Assembly: GCF_009469765.1 (NCBI RefSeq)
Contig: NZ_SSSQ01000010.1
Location: forward strand, 62,001-126,000
Origin: Dechloromonas hortensis
Lineage (GTDB): Bacteria; Pseudomonadota; Gammaproteobacteria; Burkholderiales; Rhodocyclaceae
Length of the DNA: 64,000 nucleotides
Reading direction: 5' to 3'
Notes under the pieces: model-generated
What the model was told of the DNA's origin: nothing
Seen by the model: only the letters and a program-made list of their open reading frames with translations
The model's database searches: none
Shown here: positions 41,404 through 51,495 of the stretch, one piece after another
How the letters are laid out: each line of letters opens with the position of its first letter
Position numbering within the stretch: position 1 is the first letter of the stretch
Translations under genes and position numbers: made by a program

Positions 41404-42161
41404 TGCTCGCCAAACGCATCATCCCTTGTCTTGACGTCACGGCTGGCCGCGTCGTCAAGGGGACCAACTTCGTCGACCTGCGCGATGCCGGCGACCCGAT
41501 CGAGATTGCCCGCCGCTACGACGAGCAGGGCGCCGACGAAGTCACTTTCCTCGACATCACGGCGTCCAGCGATCAGCGCGACATCATCCTGCACATCGTC
41601 GAAGCCTGCGCCGAGCAGGTTTTCATTCCCCTGACGGTGGGCGGTGGCGTGCGCAAGGTCGAGGATGTTCGCCGGCTGCTCAATGCCGGGGCCGACAAGG
41701 TGTCGATGAACACGGCGGCGGTGCAGAACCCGGATCTGGTCTTCGATGCCTCGAGCAAGGTTGGTTCGCAGTGCATTGTCGTCGCCATCGACGCCAAGCA
41801 GGTTGCGCCGGGCCAGTGGCACGTGTTCACGCACGGCGGCCGCAACGATACCGGCTTGGCTGCGGTCGACTGGGCAAAAAAGGTCGAAATGCTCGGTGCC
41901 GGTGAAATCCTGTTGACCAGCATGGACCGCGACGGCACCAAGAACGGCTTCGATCTGGCGCTGACCCGCGCCGTCTCCGACGCGGTGAAAATTCCGGTGA
42001 TCGCTTCCGGCGGGGTCGGCAATCTGCAGCATCTGGCCGACGGCGTCACCGAAGGCCGCGCCGATGCGGTGCTGGCTGCGTCAATTTTCCATTTCGGTGA
42101 GTACACCGTGCGCCAAGCCAAGGAATACATGGCGTCGCGCGGTATCGAAGTCCGCTTGTGA
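41403..42161 (+). CDS. hisF: Imidazole glycerol phosphate synthase cyclase subunit HisF
   Basis: A 252-residue TIM barrel that closes the imidazole ring with ammonia from His[17 protein letters not shown] holds the first catalytic Asp, and [13 protein letters not shown] holds the second. The ATG overlaps the hisA stop; the stop overlaps the hisI start by 4 bases. Confidence 0.96.
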   Translation: MLAKRIIPCLDVTAGRVVKGTNFVDLRDAGDPIEIARRYDEQGADEVTFLDITASSDQRDIILHIVEACAEQVFIPLTVGGGVRKVEDVRRLLNAGADKVSMNTAAVQNPDLVFDASSKVGSQCIVVAIDAKQVAPGQWHVFTHGGRNDTGLAAVDWAKKVEMLGAGEILLTSMDRDGTKNGFDLALTRAVSDAVKIPVIASGGVGNLQHLADGVTEGRADAVLAASIFHFGEYTVRQAKEYMASRGIEVRL

Positions 42162-42556
42162 GCGATCTCGACAACTCCCTGGACTGGCTGGCGGCATTGA
42201 AATGGGACGCCGAAGGCATGATCCCGGCTATCGCCCAGGACGAAAACGGGCGGGTCGTCATGTTCGCCTACATGAATCGCGAATCGCTGCAGGAAACGGT
42301 CGCCTCCGGCAACGCGGTATACTGGTCGCGTTCGCGAAAGCGCTTGTGGCGCAAGGGTGAGGAATCGGGCCACTTCCAGAAAGTGAAGGCTATCCGCACC
42401 GATTGCGACGGCGACGTATTGCTGCTGGCGATTGAACAGGTGGGCGGCATTGCCTGTCATACGGGACGTGAAAGCTGTTTTTTCAATGAATTGCAGGGGG
42501 AGCGCTGGCTGCCCGCTGATCCGGTTTTGAAAGACCCGAAGGAAATCTATAAATGA
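42158..42556 (+). CDS. hisI: Phosphoribosyl-AMP cyclohydrolase HisI
   Basis: A 132-residue zinc/magnesium enzyme opening the adenine ring of PR-AMP. Metal ligands are visible in TDCDGDVLL and the Cys in [13 protein letters not shown]. It is separate from HisE, unlike the fused enterobacterial HisIE. GTG is the start. Confidence 0.94.
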   Translation: MSDLDNSLDWLAALKWDAEGMIPAIAQDENGRVVMFAYMNRESLQETVASGNAVYWSRSRKRLWRKGEESGHFQKVKAIRTDCDGDVLLLAIEQVGGIACHTGRESCFFNELQGERWLPADPVLKDPKEIYK

Positions 42557-42879
42557 GCACGCATGACATCCTGCACCGTCTCTCCGACACGCTGGCTTCC
42601 CGTCGTAATGCCGATCCGGAAAAGTCTTACACCGCCAAGCTGTTCTCCGAAGGTCCGGATTCGATCCTGAAGAAGATCGGCGAGGAGTGCGCCGAGCTGA
42701 TCATGGCCGCCAAGGATGGCAAAAAGCTGAACATCGTCTGGGAATCGACTGATGTGATCTATCACGTGCTGGTTCTGCTTGCCTTCTACGGCTTGAGCAT
42801 CGAGGACGTTTCGCAGGAAATGCGCCGCCGCGAAGGCATTTCCGGCATCGACGAAAAGGCGGCGCGGGGTAGCAAGTGA
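42553..42879 (+). CDS. hisE: Phosphoribosyl-ATP pyrophosphatase HisE
   Basis: A 108-residue all-alpha NTP pyrophosphohydrolase (MazG-like). The conserved acidic helix is [16 protein letters not shown], with a second at [14 protein letters not shown]. It makes PR-AMP from PR-ATP, the second pathway step. It overlaps both neighbours by ATGA/GTGA junctions. Confidence 0.94.
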   Translation: MSTHDILHRLSDTLASRRNADPEKSYTAKLFSEGPDSILKKIGEECAELIMAAKDGKKLNIVWESTDVIYHVLVLLAFYGLSIEDVSQEMRRREGISGIDEKAARGSK

Positions 42880-43226
42880 GCGACTGCATTTTCTGCAAGA
42901 TCGTCGAAGGCAAGATCCCGGCCACGAAAGTCTTCGAGGACGAGGATATTCTCGCCTTCAACGATATCAACCCGGTCCGTCCGGTCCATGTGCTGGTCAT
43001 TCCGAAAAAGCACATCACGTCGCTGGCGACGGCTGGCGCCGACGATACGGTCGTGCTTGGCAAAATCCTGGCCAAGGCCAATGAAATTGCGGTGGCTCAA
43101 GGCAGCCCGGACGGCTTTCGCGTCATCATCAACACAGGCCGTGTGGGGCAGCAGGAAGTCCAGCATCTGCACGCGCATATCGTGGGCGGACCGGACCCGG
43201 TCGGCCCCATGCTCAAACGCATCTAG
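42876..43226 (+). CDS. HIT-family purine nucleoside phosphoramidase (HinT-like)
   Basis: A 116-residue HIT protein with the histidine triad QHLHAHIVGG near the C-terminus and DCIFCKIVEGKIPA at the start, whose Cys pair is typical. HinT hydrolyses AMP-lysine and other phosphoramidates. Its place between hisE and tatA is conserved in betaproteobacteria. GTG start, overlapping hisE by 4 bases. Confidence 0.92.
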   Translation: MSDCIFCKIVEGKIPATKVFEDEDILAFNDINPVRPVHVLVIPKKHITSLATAGADDTVVLGKILAKANEIAVAQGSPDGFRVIINTGRVGQQEVQHLHAHIVGGPDPVGPMLKRI

Positions 43227-43235
43227 GAGACAATC

Positions 43236-43472
43236 ATGGGCAGTTTTTCCATTTGGCACTGGCTGATCGTACTGGTCATCGTCATGCTGGTTTTCGGTAC
43301 CAAGAAATTGCGCAATGTCGGTCAGGATCTGGGCGGCGCCGTCAAGGGCTTCAAGGACGGCATGAAGGAAGCGAATGCCGACAAGCCGGCCGACGCTCAG
43401 CCCACCCAGCCCACCCAGCAGGTGGGTGGACAAACCATCGACGTCGAAGTCAAGGAAAAGACCAAGTCTTGA
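43236..43472 (+). CDS. tatA: Twin-arginine translocase subunit TatA
   Basis: A 78-residue protein with one short N-terminal membrane helix ([16 protein letters not shown]), the hinge [17 protein letters not shown] and a polar tail. TatA forms the size-variable pore for folded proteins with Tat signals. GGAG lies just upstream of the ATG. Confidence 0.95.
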   Translation: MGSFSIWHWLIVLVIVMLVFGTKKLRNVGQDLGGAVKGFKDGMKEANADKPADAQPTQPTQQVGGQTIDVEVKEKTKS

Positions 43473-43514
43473 TGGCGAGCGGGCCTCGCCCGTTCGTTGC
43501 CAAAGCTTTAAAAC

Positions 43515-43883
43515 ATGTTTGATATCGGCTTTTCCGAACTCATGGTTATCGGCGTCGTCGCCCTGCTCGTCATCGGGCCGGAGCGACTGCCGAAGGTCGC
43601 GCGTACGCTCGGGCATTTGCTCGGCCGGGCGCAGCGTTACGTTAACGACGTCAAATCCGACATCAATCGCGAAATTCAGCTCGACGAGTTGAAGAAATTG
43701 CAAACGCAGGTGACCGATTCGGCACGGGCGCTTGAGGATTCCGTGCGTAAAGAATACGAAACGGCGCGCAGCGTGGTCGAGGCCCCGGCCCAGGAGGCGG
43801 TCGCTGGTCTGGAAGCCGCCACCAAACAAGTTGCCGAGAGTGCGCCCGCGTTGACTGAAACATTGAACAAGCCGGCTGCATGA
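43515..43883 (+). CDS. tatB: Twin-arginine translocase subunit TatB
   Basis: A 122-residue protein with the TatB N-terminus FDIGFSELMVIGVVALLVIG followed by GPERLPKVARTLG and a long amphipathic helix. TatB with TatC recognises the signal peptide. The tail is Ala/Glu-rich. Its stop overlaps tatC (ATGA). Confidence 0.95.
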   Translation: MFDIGFSELMVIGVVALLVIGPERLPKVARTLGHLLGRAQRYVNDVKSDINREIQLDELKKLQTQVTDSARALEDSVRKEYETARSVVEAPAQEAVAGLEAATKQVAESAPALTETLNKPAA

Positions 43884-44692
43884 GCGATACCCAGGAAGAC
43901 TCTTTCATTTCGCACCTGGTCGAGTTGCGCGACCGTTTGCTGCGTAGCCTGATCGCCGTGGCCGTCGTGCTCGGGGGGCTCTGTCTCTATCCCGGGCCGG
44001 GGGTAATTTACGACATCCTGGCCGCGCCGCTGACCAGCGCACTGCCGGAAGGCACCAAGATGGTGGCGATTGGCGTCATTACGCCCTTCATGGTTCCGCT
44101 GAAGGTGACGGCGATGGTCGCTTTCATCATCGCCTTGCCCTTCATTCTTTTTCAGGCCTGGGCCTTCATTGCGCCGGGGCTCTATGCCCACGAGAAGCGC
44201 CTCGGCATTCCGCTGATCATTTCCAGCACCCTGCTGTTCGTGCTGGGCATGTCCTTCTGCTACTTCTTCGTGTTCGGCCAGGTCTTTCACTTCATAAACA
44301 GCTTTGCGCCGAAGAGCATTACGCCGGCGCCGGATATCGAAGCTTACCTGTCCTTCGTGATGACCATGTTCCTGGCCTTCGGTATCGCCTTCGAGGTGCC
44401 GGTGGCGCTGGTGGTACTGGTCAAGCTCGGCGTGGTGACGGTTGAAAAACTGGTTGAGTGGCGCTCCTACTTCATTGTGGGCGCCTTTGTCGTGGCTGCA
44501 GTGGTGACGCCGCCGGATGTGGTTTCGCAACTGGCACTGGCCATTCCGATGTGTCTGCTCTACGAGTTGGGCATTCTGGCTTCACGCTTCATTTCGAAGC
44601 CAACCCCAGCGGTCGACGCTGCCGCCGAGGCAAAAATGGACGCGGCGATGGATCAGGCGGAAGACGAGTTCCGCAAGCTCTCCGGCAAGTAA
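43880..44692 (+). CDS. tatC: Twin-arginine translocase subunit TatC
   Basis: A 270-residue protein with six membrane helices and the typical N-terminus FISHLVELRDRLLRS. It has the conserved Glu in FGIAFEVPVALVVL. TatC is the receptor for twin-arginine signal peptides. It ends the his-HIT-tat run; the stop abuts the stop of the converging gene with no spacer. Confidence 0.95.
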   Translation: MSDTQEDSFISHLVELRDRLLRSLIAVAVVLGGLCLYPGPGVIYDILAAPLTSALPEGTKMVAIGVITPFMVPLKVTAMVAFIIALPFILFQAWAFIAPGLYAHEKRLGIPLIISSTLLFVLGMSFCYFFVFGQVFHFINSFAPKSITPAPDIEAYLSFVMTMFLAFGIAFEVPVALVVLVKLGVVTVEKLVEWRSYFIVGAFVVAAVVTPPDVVSQLALAIPMCLLYELGILASRFISKPTPAVDAAAEAKMDAAMDQAEDEFRKLSGK

Positions 44693-45499
44693 TCAGCCGG
44701 CTTTGCGCTCGGGCCCGGGCCGGGTCGCGAGCGACTGCACCACTTCCCCTTCCTCGAACCACCACAGCGTGCCGCGTGGCATCGACAACCAGGCTTCGTT
44801 GTCGGTCAGCGGCTGCGTGGCGATCACCGCCACCCGGTCGTCGGGACTGGTCAGCGAACTGAAGTCGACGGTGACGTCCTGATCGTTCAGGTGAGCCTGG
44901 GTGAAGGGCGCCTGACGCACGATGTAGGTCAGCTGGGTCGAGGCGTGAGCGAACAGGCAATCACCGTTGGAAAGCAGGAAATTGAACTCGCCGTAGGATG
45001 CGATTTCCACCGTCAGCGCATGCAGCGCAGCGAACAGTTCACTGCGGGCCGGGCTGTTGCTGCCGAAGCGCTGGCGCAGTTGCTGCAGCAGCCAGCAGAA
45101 GGCCCGCTCGCTGTCGGTCAGGCCGACCGGGACAAAGCTGCCGTCGAGTTCCGGGGCGAAGTTGAGCAGGTTGCCGTTATGGGCAAAGATCCAGTAACGC
45201 CCCCACAACTCGCGCATGAACGGGTGCGTGTTCTCCAGGCCGATTGCACCCTGGGTCGCCTTGCGAATATGGGCAATGACGTTCTTCGAGCGGATCGGGT
45301 AGGCACGGACCAGTTCGGCCACCGGTGACGAGCAGGAGGGCTGCGGGTCAAGAAAGATCCGGGTGCCCTTGCCTTCGAAAAAGGCGATGCCCCAGCCATC
45401 AGAATGGACGTCGGTTGCCCCGCCACGGGCCTGGAAACCGGTGAAGGAAAAGCAGATGTCGGTCGGCACATTGCAGTTCATGCCGAGAAGTTGGCACAT
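44693..45499 (-). CDS. Class II glutamine amidotransferase (YafJ-like)
   Basis: A 268-residue Ntn-type amidotransferase. The nucleophile is Cys2 after removal of Met (MCQLLGMN); other typical blocks are HSDGWGIAF, AHIRKATQG and FAHNGNL. It carries only the glutaminase fold with no synthetase partner domain, as in YafJ/GAT-II proteins whose acceptor is unknown. AAGGAG lies 8 bases before the ATG. Confidence 0.85.
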   Translation of the reverse strand: MCQLLGMNCNVPTDICFSFTGFQARGGATDVHSDGWGIAFFEGKGTRIFLDPQPSCSSPVAELVRAYPIRSKNVIAHIRKATQGAIGLENTHPFMRELWGRYWIFAHNGNLLNFAPELDGSFVPVGLTDSERAFCWLLQQLRQRFGSNSPARSELFAALHALTVEIASYGEFNFLLSNGDCLFAHASTQLTYIVRQAPFTQAHLNDQDVTVDFSSLTSPDDRVAVIATQPLTDNEAWLSMPRGTLWWFEEGEVVQSLATRPGPERKAG

Positions 45500-45560
45500 T
45501 TTACGTACTCCTTGGCCTGCAGAAGGCCGGGGCCGTCATGGCGACCGGCGGGGGCATGGC

Positions 45561-46715
<1,155 letters not shown>

Positions 46716-46729
46716 GAAAGACCGTATCA

Positions 46730-47476
46730 ATGAACCGTCAAGAACTGGTGGAATATCTGGACCGGCTGCTGGAGCCCGGAAAGTTTCGGGATTATTGCCC
46801 AAATGGCCTGCAAGTGGAAGGACGGGCCGAGGTTCGCCGGCTGGTCGCCGGCGTTACGGCGAGCCAGGCGCTGCTCGATGCCGCTGTCGAACGCGGGGCC
46901 GATGCCATTCTGGTGCACCACGGTTATTTCTGGAAAGGCGAGGATGGCCGCATCACCGGAATCCGCCGGCAGCGGCTGGGGACCTTGCTGACCCATGGCA
47001 TCAACTTGTTGGCCTACCATTTGCCGCTCGATGCGCATCCTGAGTTCGGCAACAACGCCCAGTTGGCCAGTCGGCTGGGCTGGCTGGCGGAGGGCAATTT
47101 CGGCGAGCAGAACATTGCTTGGCTGGGGCGGCTGGCGGCGCCGTGCAGTGCGGCGGAGCTGGCCGTACAGATCGAGCGGACGCTGGGCCGGGTTCCGCTG
47201 CTGATCGGCGAGCCGAATCGCGCAATAAAGCGCATCGGCTGGTGTTCCGGCGGGGCTCAGGGGTATTTCGAGCAGGCCATCGCCCTGGGCGTCGATGCCT
47301 ATGTTTCCGGCGAGATTTCCGAGCAGACGGTGCATCTCGCCCGCGAAAGCGGTGTCGCCTATCTTGCCTGCGGCCATCATGCCAGCGAGCGCTATGGCGT
47401 CCAGGCGCTGGCCCGGCACCTGACCGAGCAGTGTGGGCTGGCCTGCGAGTTCGTCGATATCGACAATCCGGTTTAG
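46730..47476 (+). CDS. Nif3-family dinuclear metal protein (YbgI-like)
   Basis: A 248-residue protein with metal-binding blocks AILVHHGYFWKG, NLLAYHLPLDAHPEFG and ACGHHASERYG. It is annotated in databases as GTP cyclohydrolase I type 2 / Nif3; the physiological reaction remains unclear, so I give no symbol. Its stop overlaps that of the converging fimV-like gene by 4 bases. Confidence 0.88.
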   Translation: MNRQELVEYLDRLLEPGKFRDYCPNGLQVEGRAEVRRLVAGVTASQALLDAAVERGADAILVHHGYFWKGEDGRITGIRRQRLGTLLTHGINLLAYHLPLDAHPEFGNNAQLASRLGWLAEGNFGEQNIAWLGRLAAPCSAAELAVQIERTLGRVPLLIGEPNRAIKRIGWCSGGAQGYFEQAIALGVDAYVSGEISEQTVHLARESGVAYLACGHHASERYGVQALARHLTEQCGLACEFVDIDNPV

Positions 47477-49242
47477 TTGGGCCGTTTCAGGCTGTAGCCG
47501 GTTTCGAGCACGCGCATCAGCAAGGCGATTTCCTCGACCACTTCGAGCGGGAAGCCGCTGCGCTGGCCGGCACGATTGTCATGGGCGAGTTCGCAAAGAT
47601 AGTCCATGCAATCCTGTTCGCCCCAGCTATTGACGATGCGCCGGGCGATATGGGCGTAGTCCTCCAGTGCCTTGAGTCCGGAAACCGGCGTGCTGGAGTC
47701 GTCCCAGCCGGCGACGTGTACATTGAATTTTTTGCGGATTTTCGGGAGCAGGGTTTCGTATTCGTTGCGCATGTCGCCGCGCCGGTAGAGGTCGAGCAGC
47801 ATGCTCCACAACTGGATGTTGTCCGGTGAGGCTTCCTCGACATGTTGGGCTAGCGTTTCGGCGGCGCTACGGATGCGCCCGAAGGACAGCATGATCTCGG
47901 CTAGTTCAAGCGCCGAGTCCGATTCGTCGAGGTCGATGTCGGTGCCCGTAGCGTCGGACGGCAGCGCAGAAATGTGCTCGAGCGGGATGTCGACCGCCGG
48001 TATCGGGGTGTGGAGCGGCGTTGCGGCGGCAAGCGGCGTCTGAATTTCCGGTTTTGCCGGTTTGGCGAGTATCTCTGGGCGGTAGCCGGATAGTGCCAGC
48101 GGCATCTCAGTGTCGCGGTTCCCTTCGCGGCGCCGGCCCAGCCAGCCGGCCAGGCCGACGGCCACGCTGCCGCCTGCCAGGGCGCTGAGCAGCAGTTCAA
48201 GCCAGTTGCCTTTTGCCGTGTTGGCCGGTACCGGCGGCGTTGCGACGGTAGTGGCCACGCTCGGTGGCTGGGTGCTCTGGGCCAGTTGGAGCTGGTTTTG
48301 GGCGACCAGAGCTTCGGTCGTCAAGCTCAGGGCGTGGTTGAGCTTGTCGACTTCCTGATTGAGGCTGTGCAGCGTGGTCTCCAGCTTGAGCATCCGCTCT
48401 TCCATTTCGCTGAGATTGGGGCGCTGCGGGGCGGCTTTGTCGCTCGGCTTGAGGTCGGCCGGCGGGGCGCCGAGCACCAGGCGGTCACGCGCCGTTTCAG
48501 GGCTGCGCCGGGACGGCTCGATGATGGGCGGGGCTTCTTTTTTTGGGGGTGGGGCGGGTAGTTCGGCCCGGGCGTAACTACGCGCTTCGCGCCGTCTCGC
48601 ATCGTCAATCTCGGCATCGGGCGGTGGTGGACGTCGTTTGGGTGCGGTCAGGCGGATGCTGGTGCCTTCGGCAAGTACTTCCTCGGCGCTCAGGCCGGGG
48701 TTGGCGCGGCGAAGGGTCGCCAGGGTCCTTTGTTGCTGGCCGGCGTCGCCGCCGGCCAGTTCGGCAGCGATGCTTTCCAGTGTTTCGCCTTCGCTGGCGC
48801 GCCAGGTGCGCGCTCTGGCCGGTTGGCTGGGCGCGGCGAGGCTGGCGGGCGGCACTGGCACATCGCTCAGGGAGGGCGGTGCTTCCGGCATCAGGACATA
48901 GTCGCGCTGCAGGTCGACGCCACAATGGGCGCGTAAGCCGATCATGAAGATGGGTTCAGTGACTGGCTTGTGACCGGTAATCAGCAGGCGATAGCCGTTC
49001 TGGTTGCGGATCAGACGAACGCGCGCCCCGGTGATGACCGGCAGGTCGGTGCCGCCGAGTGCGGCGAGGGTGAAGCAGGCGGTGTCGAGCGCTTCACCGC
49101 TGGCGGCAAGCACCGGCACTTCGGCACGGACCGCTTCGCCAATCCGGGAGTGCAGGGTGATTTCGCCAAACCCTATGGCGCTGGCGTAGCCGGAAAAGAT
49201 CGTGGCCCCCAGCGCACTGAAGCGTATCAAGTTGGAGTTCAT
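47473..49242 (-). CDS. FimV-like peptidoglycan-binding/TPR protein
   Basis: A 589-residue protein. It has a signal peptide (~1-22) followed by the FimV N-terminal stretch GFGEITLHSRIGEAVRAEV. Then come a LysM-like region (~145-200, TWRASEGETLESIAAEL), a Pro-rich linker and a coiled coil (~275-315). A membrane helix (~345-365) and a cytoplasmic TPR-like end follow. FimV organises pilus and polar complexes in Pseudomonas; here it could support the MSHA-like pilus. It is shorter than Pseudomonas FimV (~900 residues). GAGG precedes the ATG. Confidence 0.75.
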   Translation of the reverse strand: MNSNLIRFSALGATIFSGYASAIGFGEITLHSRIGEAVRAEVPVLAASGEALDTACFTLAALGGTDLPVITGARVRLIRNQNGYRLLITGHKPVTEPIFMIGLRAHCGVDLQRDYVLMPEAPPSLSDVPVPPASLAAPSQPARARTWRASEGETLESIAAELAGGDAGQQQRTLATLRRANPGLSAEEVLAEGTSIRLTAPKRRPPPPDAEIDDARRREARSYARAELPAPPPKKEAPPIIEPSRRSPETARDRLVLGAPPADLKPSDKAAPQRPNLSEMEERMLKLETTLHSLNQEVDKLNHALSLTTEALVAQNQLQLAQSTQPPSVATTVATPPVPANTAKGNWLELLLSALAGGSVAVGLAGWLGRRREGNRDTEMPLALSGYRPEILAKPAKPEIQTPLAAATPLHTPIPAVDIPLEHISALPSDATGTDIDLDESDSALELAEIMLSFGRIRSAAETLAQHVEEASPDNIQLWSMLLDLYRRGDMRNEYETLLPKIRKKFNVHVAGWDDSSTPVSGLKALEDYAHIARRIVNSWGEQDCMDYLCELAHDNRAGQRSGFPLEVVEEIALLMRVLETGYSLKRPN

Positions 49243-49362
49243 ACGCCCTCAACTTTTTCAATTTAGTAATTTATGTTGAATTTACTTTAGCATCGGGCTG
49301 TCCGTCGGGCATGGAAATATTGCACACTTTTGCCTTCGATCAATCTTGCTGGAAAGTGCCCG

Positions 49363-50064
49363 ATGAGCTTCGTATTTCCTCCGCCACAAAACGCCGCCTT
49401 GCCAGTGGCAGGTACCGAGAATCGTTTTCCCGTGCGTCGTGTTTTTTGCGTCGGCCGCAACTATGCGGATCATGCGCGTGAGATGGGGGCGATCGATCAG
49501 GCGGATGGGCGGGAGCCGCCGTTTTTCTTCATGAAGCCGGGCGACGCCGTGGTCAGCGGCGAGGGCGAGTTGAGCGTTGCTTATCCGCCGCTGACAAAAA
49601 ACCTGCATCACGAAGTCGAGATGGTGGTCGCTCTCCAGGCGGGCGGGGCGAATCTTGCGGTCGACGCGGCCAAAAGCCTGATTTTCGGCTACGCGGTCGG
49701 CCTGGACCTGACCCGGCGCGACATCCAGGGCAGGGCCAAGGAAAAGGGGCAGCCCTGGGATATGGGCAAGGGCTTCGATCAGTCGGCAGTGGTCAGCGTC
49801 ATTCAGCCGGTGGCCGTTTGCGGCCATCCGGATCACGGCCGGATCTGGCTGAGCGTCAATGGCGAAATCCGCCAGGACGGCGATCTGTCGGCGATGATGT
49901 GGAAGGTGGCGGACATCATCGCCAACCTGTCGACGCTGGTCCGCCTGGAGGCCGGCGACCTGATCTACACAGGCACGCCGGCTGGGGTCGGGCCGATCGT
50001 ACCGGGCGATGTGCTGGCGGCGGGCGTCGACGGTGTCGGCAGCCTCCGCCTGCGCATCGTTTAG
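49363..50064 (+). CDS. Fumarylacetoacetate hydrolase family protein
   Basis: A 233-residue FAH-fold enzyme with the metal-binding Glu triad (NLHHEVEMVV and nearby Asp) and the typical CVGRNYADHAREMG and IYTGTPAGVGP. Members include acylpyruvate hydrolases, fumarylpyruvate hydrolases and oxaloacetate decarboxylases; this compact form resembles YcgM-type enzymes, but the substrate is uncertain. GGAAAG lies upstream of the ATG at 49363. It is convergent with paaK with a 3-base gap. Confidence 0.85.
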   Translation: MSFVFPPPQNAALPVAGTENRFPVRRVFCVGRNYADHAREMGAIDQADGREPPFFFMKPGDAVVSGEGELSVAYPPLTKNLHHEVEMVVALQAGGANLAVDAAKSLIFGYAVGLDLTRRDIQGRAKEKGQPWDMGKGFDQSAVVSVIQPVAVCGHPDHGRIWLSVNGEIRQDGDLSAMMWKVADIIANLSTLVRLEAGDLIYTGTPAGVGPIVPGDVLAAGVDGVGSLRLRIV

Positions 50065-50067
50065 GGC

Positions 50068-51363
50068 TTAGCTCGGGCGCTTGTCGATGACCCGCTTCGC
50101 CTTGCCGACTGAGCGCTCGATACCACCGACCTCGACGACATCGATCCTGGCCGAAATGCCGATGTAGGACTTGATGTGGTGCTGCAGGTCGTGCGCCACG
50201 AACTCCCGCTCGGCGCTGCTGGCGAACTGGAACTCCGGTTTCAGTTCGACATTGACCTTGATCGAGTCGAGGTGGCCGTCGCGCGTCACTTCCAGCACGT
50301 AATGCGGCGATAGCTTGGCCTGGCGCAGGATCAGCTCCTCGATCTGGGTCGGGAAGACATTGACGCCGCGAATGATCAGCATGTCGTCCGAGCGGCCGGT
50401 GAGCTTGCCGATCCGCCGCATGGCGCGGGATGTCGGCGGCAGCAGTCGGGTCAGGTCGCGCGTCCGGTAGCGGATGACCGGCATTGCTTCTTTGCTCAGC
50501 GAGGTGAACACCAGTTCGCCCTGGCTGCCTTCGGGCAGCACTTCGCCGGTGTTGGGATCGATGATTTCCGGGTAGAAATGGTCCTCCCAGATCACTGGGC
50601 CATCCTTGCTCTCGGCGCATTCGTTGGCGACACCCGGGCCGATCACTTCCGACAGGCCGTAGATGTCGATGGCGTCGATGCCGAAGGCGTTCTCGATCTC
50701 GCCGCGCATGGCGTCGGTCCACGGTTCGGCGCCGTGGATGCCGATGCGCAGCGCCGTGCTGCGCGGGTCGATGCCCTGGCGGCGGAATTCGTCGGCGATG
50801 TTCAGCATGTAGGACGGTGTCACCATGATGATGTTCGGCTTGAAGTCGCAGATTAGCTGGACCTGCTTCTCGGTCTGCCCGCCCGACATCGGGATCACCG
50901 TGCAACCGAGCTTCTCGGCGCCGTAATGGGCGCCGAGGCCGCCGGTAAACAGGCCGTAGCCGTAGGCAACATGGACGATGTCGCCGGGCCGGCCGCCCGA
51001 GGCGTAGATCGAACGGGCGATCAGTTCGGCCCAGGTGTCGATGTCCCGCTGCGTATAGCCGACGACAGTCGGTTTTCCGGTGGTGCCACTTGAGGCGTGG
51101 ATGCGGGCGACCTTCTCACGCGGTACGGCGAACATGCCGTAAGGGTAGTTGTCGCGCAGATCCTGCTTGCTGGTGAATGGAAATTTTGCCAGATCGGCCA
51201 GCTCTCTGAAGTCGTCCGGATGAATTCCGGCCGCATCGAAGCTGGTCTTGTAGTGCGCCACGTTGTCGTAGGCGTGATGCAAGGTCCATTTCAGACGCTC
51301 GACCTGCAACGCGGCGATTTCGTCGCGGCTGGCCGATTCGATGGCGTGTAAGCCTTTTTTCAT
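50068..51363 (-). CDS. paaK: Phenylacetate-CoA ligase PaaK
   Basis: A 431-residue adenylate-forming ligase activating phenylacetate with ATP and CoA. The P-loop-like motif is HASSGTTGKPTVVGYT, followed by YGLSEVIGPGVANEC and GRSDDMLIIRGVNVFP. No other paa genes are nearby, so it may serve anaerobic phenylalanine or aromatic degradation or indole-acetate-like substrates; the ligase call itself is firm. AGGAGGGAG just before the ATG at 51363 is a near-ideal ribosome site. Confidence 0.9.
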   Translation of the reverse strand: MKKGLHAIESASRDEIAALQVERLKWTLHHAYDNVAHYKTSFDAAGIHPDDFRELADLAKFPFTSKQDLRDNYPYGMFAVPREKVARIHASSGTTGKPTVVGYTQRDIDTWAELIARSIYASGGRPGDIVHVAYGYGLFTGGLGAHYGAEKLGCTVIPMSGGQTEKQVQLICDFKPNIIMVTPSYMLNIADEFRRQGIDPRSTALRIGIHGAEPWTDAMRGEIENAFGIDAIDIYGLSEVIGPGVANECAESKDGPVIWEDHFYPEIIDPNTGEVLPEGSQGELVFTSLSKEAMPVIRYRTRDLTRLLPPTSRAMRRIGKLTGRSDDMLIIRGVNVFPTQIEELILRQAKLSPHYVLEVTRDGHLDSIKVNVELKPEFQFASSAEREFVAHDLQHHIKSYIGISARIDVVEVGGIERSVGKAKRVIDKRPS

Positions 51364-51495
51364 TGTTGTCTCCCTCCTGAGCGGCAGATTCTCGTTTGCC
51401 TGGGCGGGGGACCGGTTGAGCCAGATCAATTTGTCATGTTTTTGCCGGTCGACCGCAGGCTTCGCGGTCGGCAAGGGGTGGGCGCAACCTGCGTC

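Noticed and set aside
34796..44692. A histidine-rich leader peptide attenuator for the his operon
   Set aside because: No short frame with a run of His codons is visible upstream of hisG or hisB.
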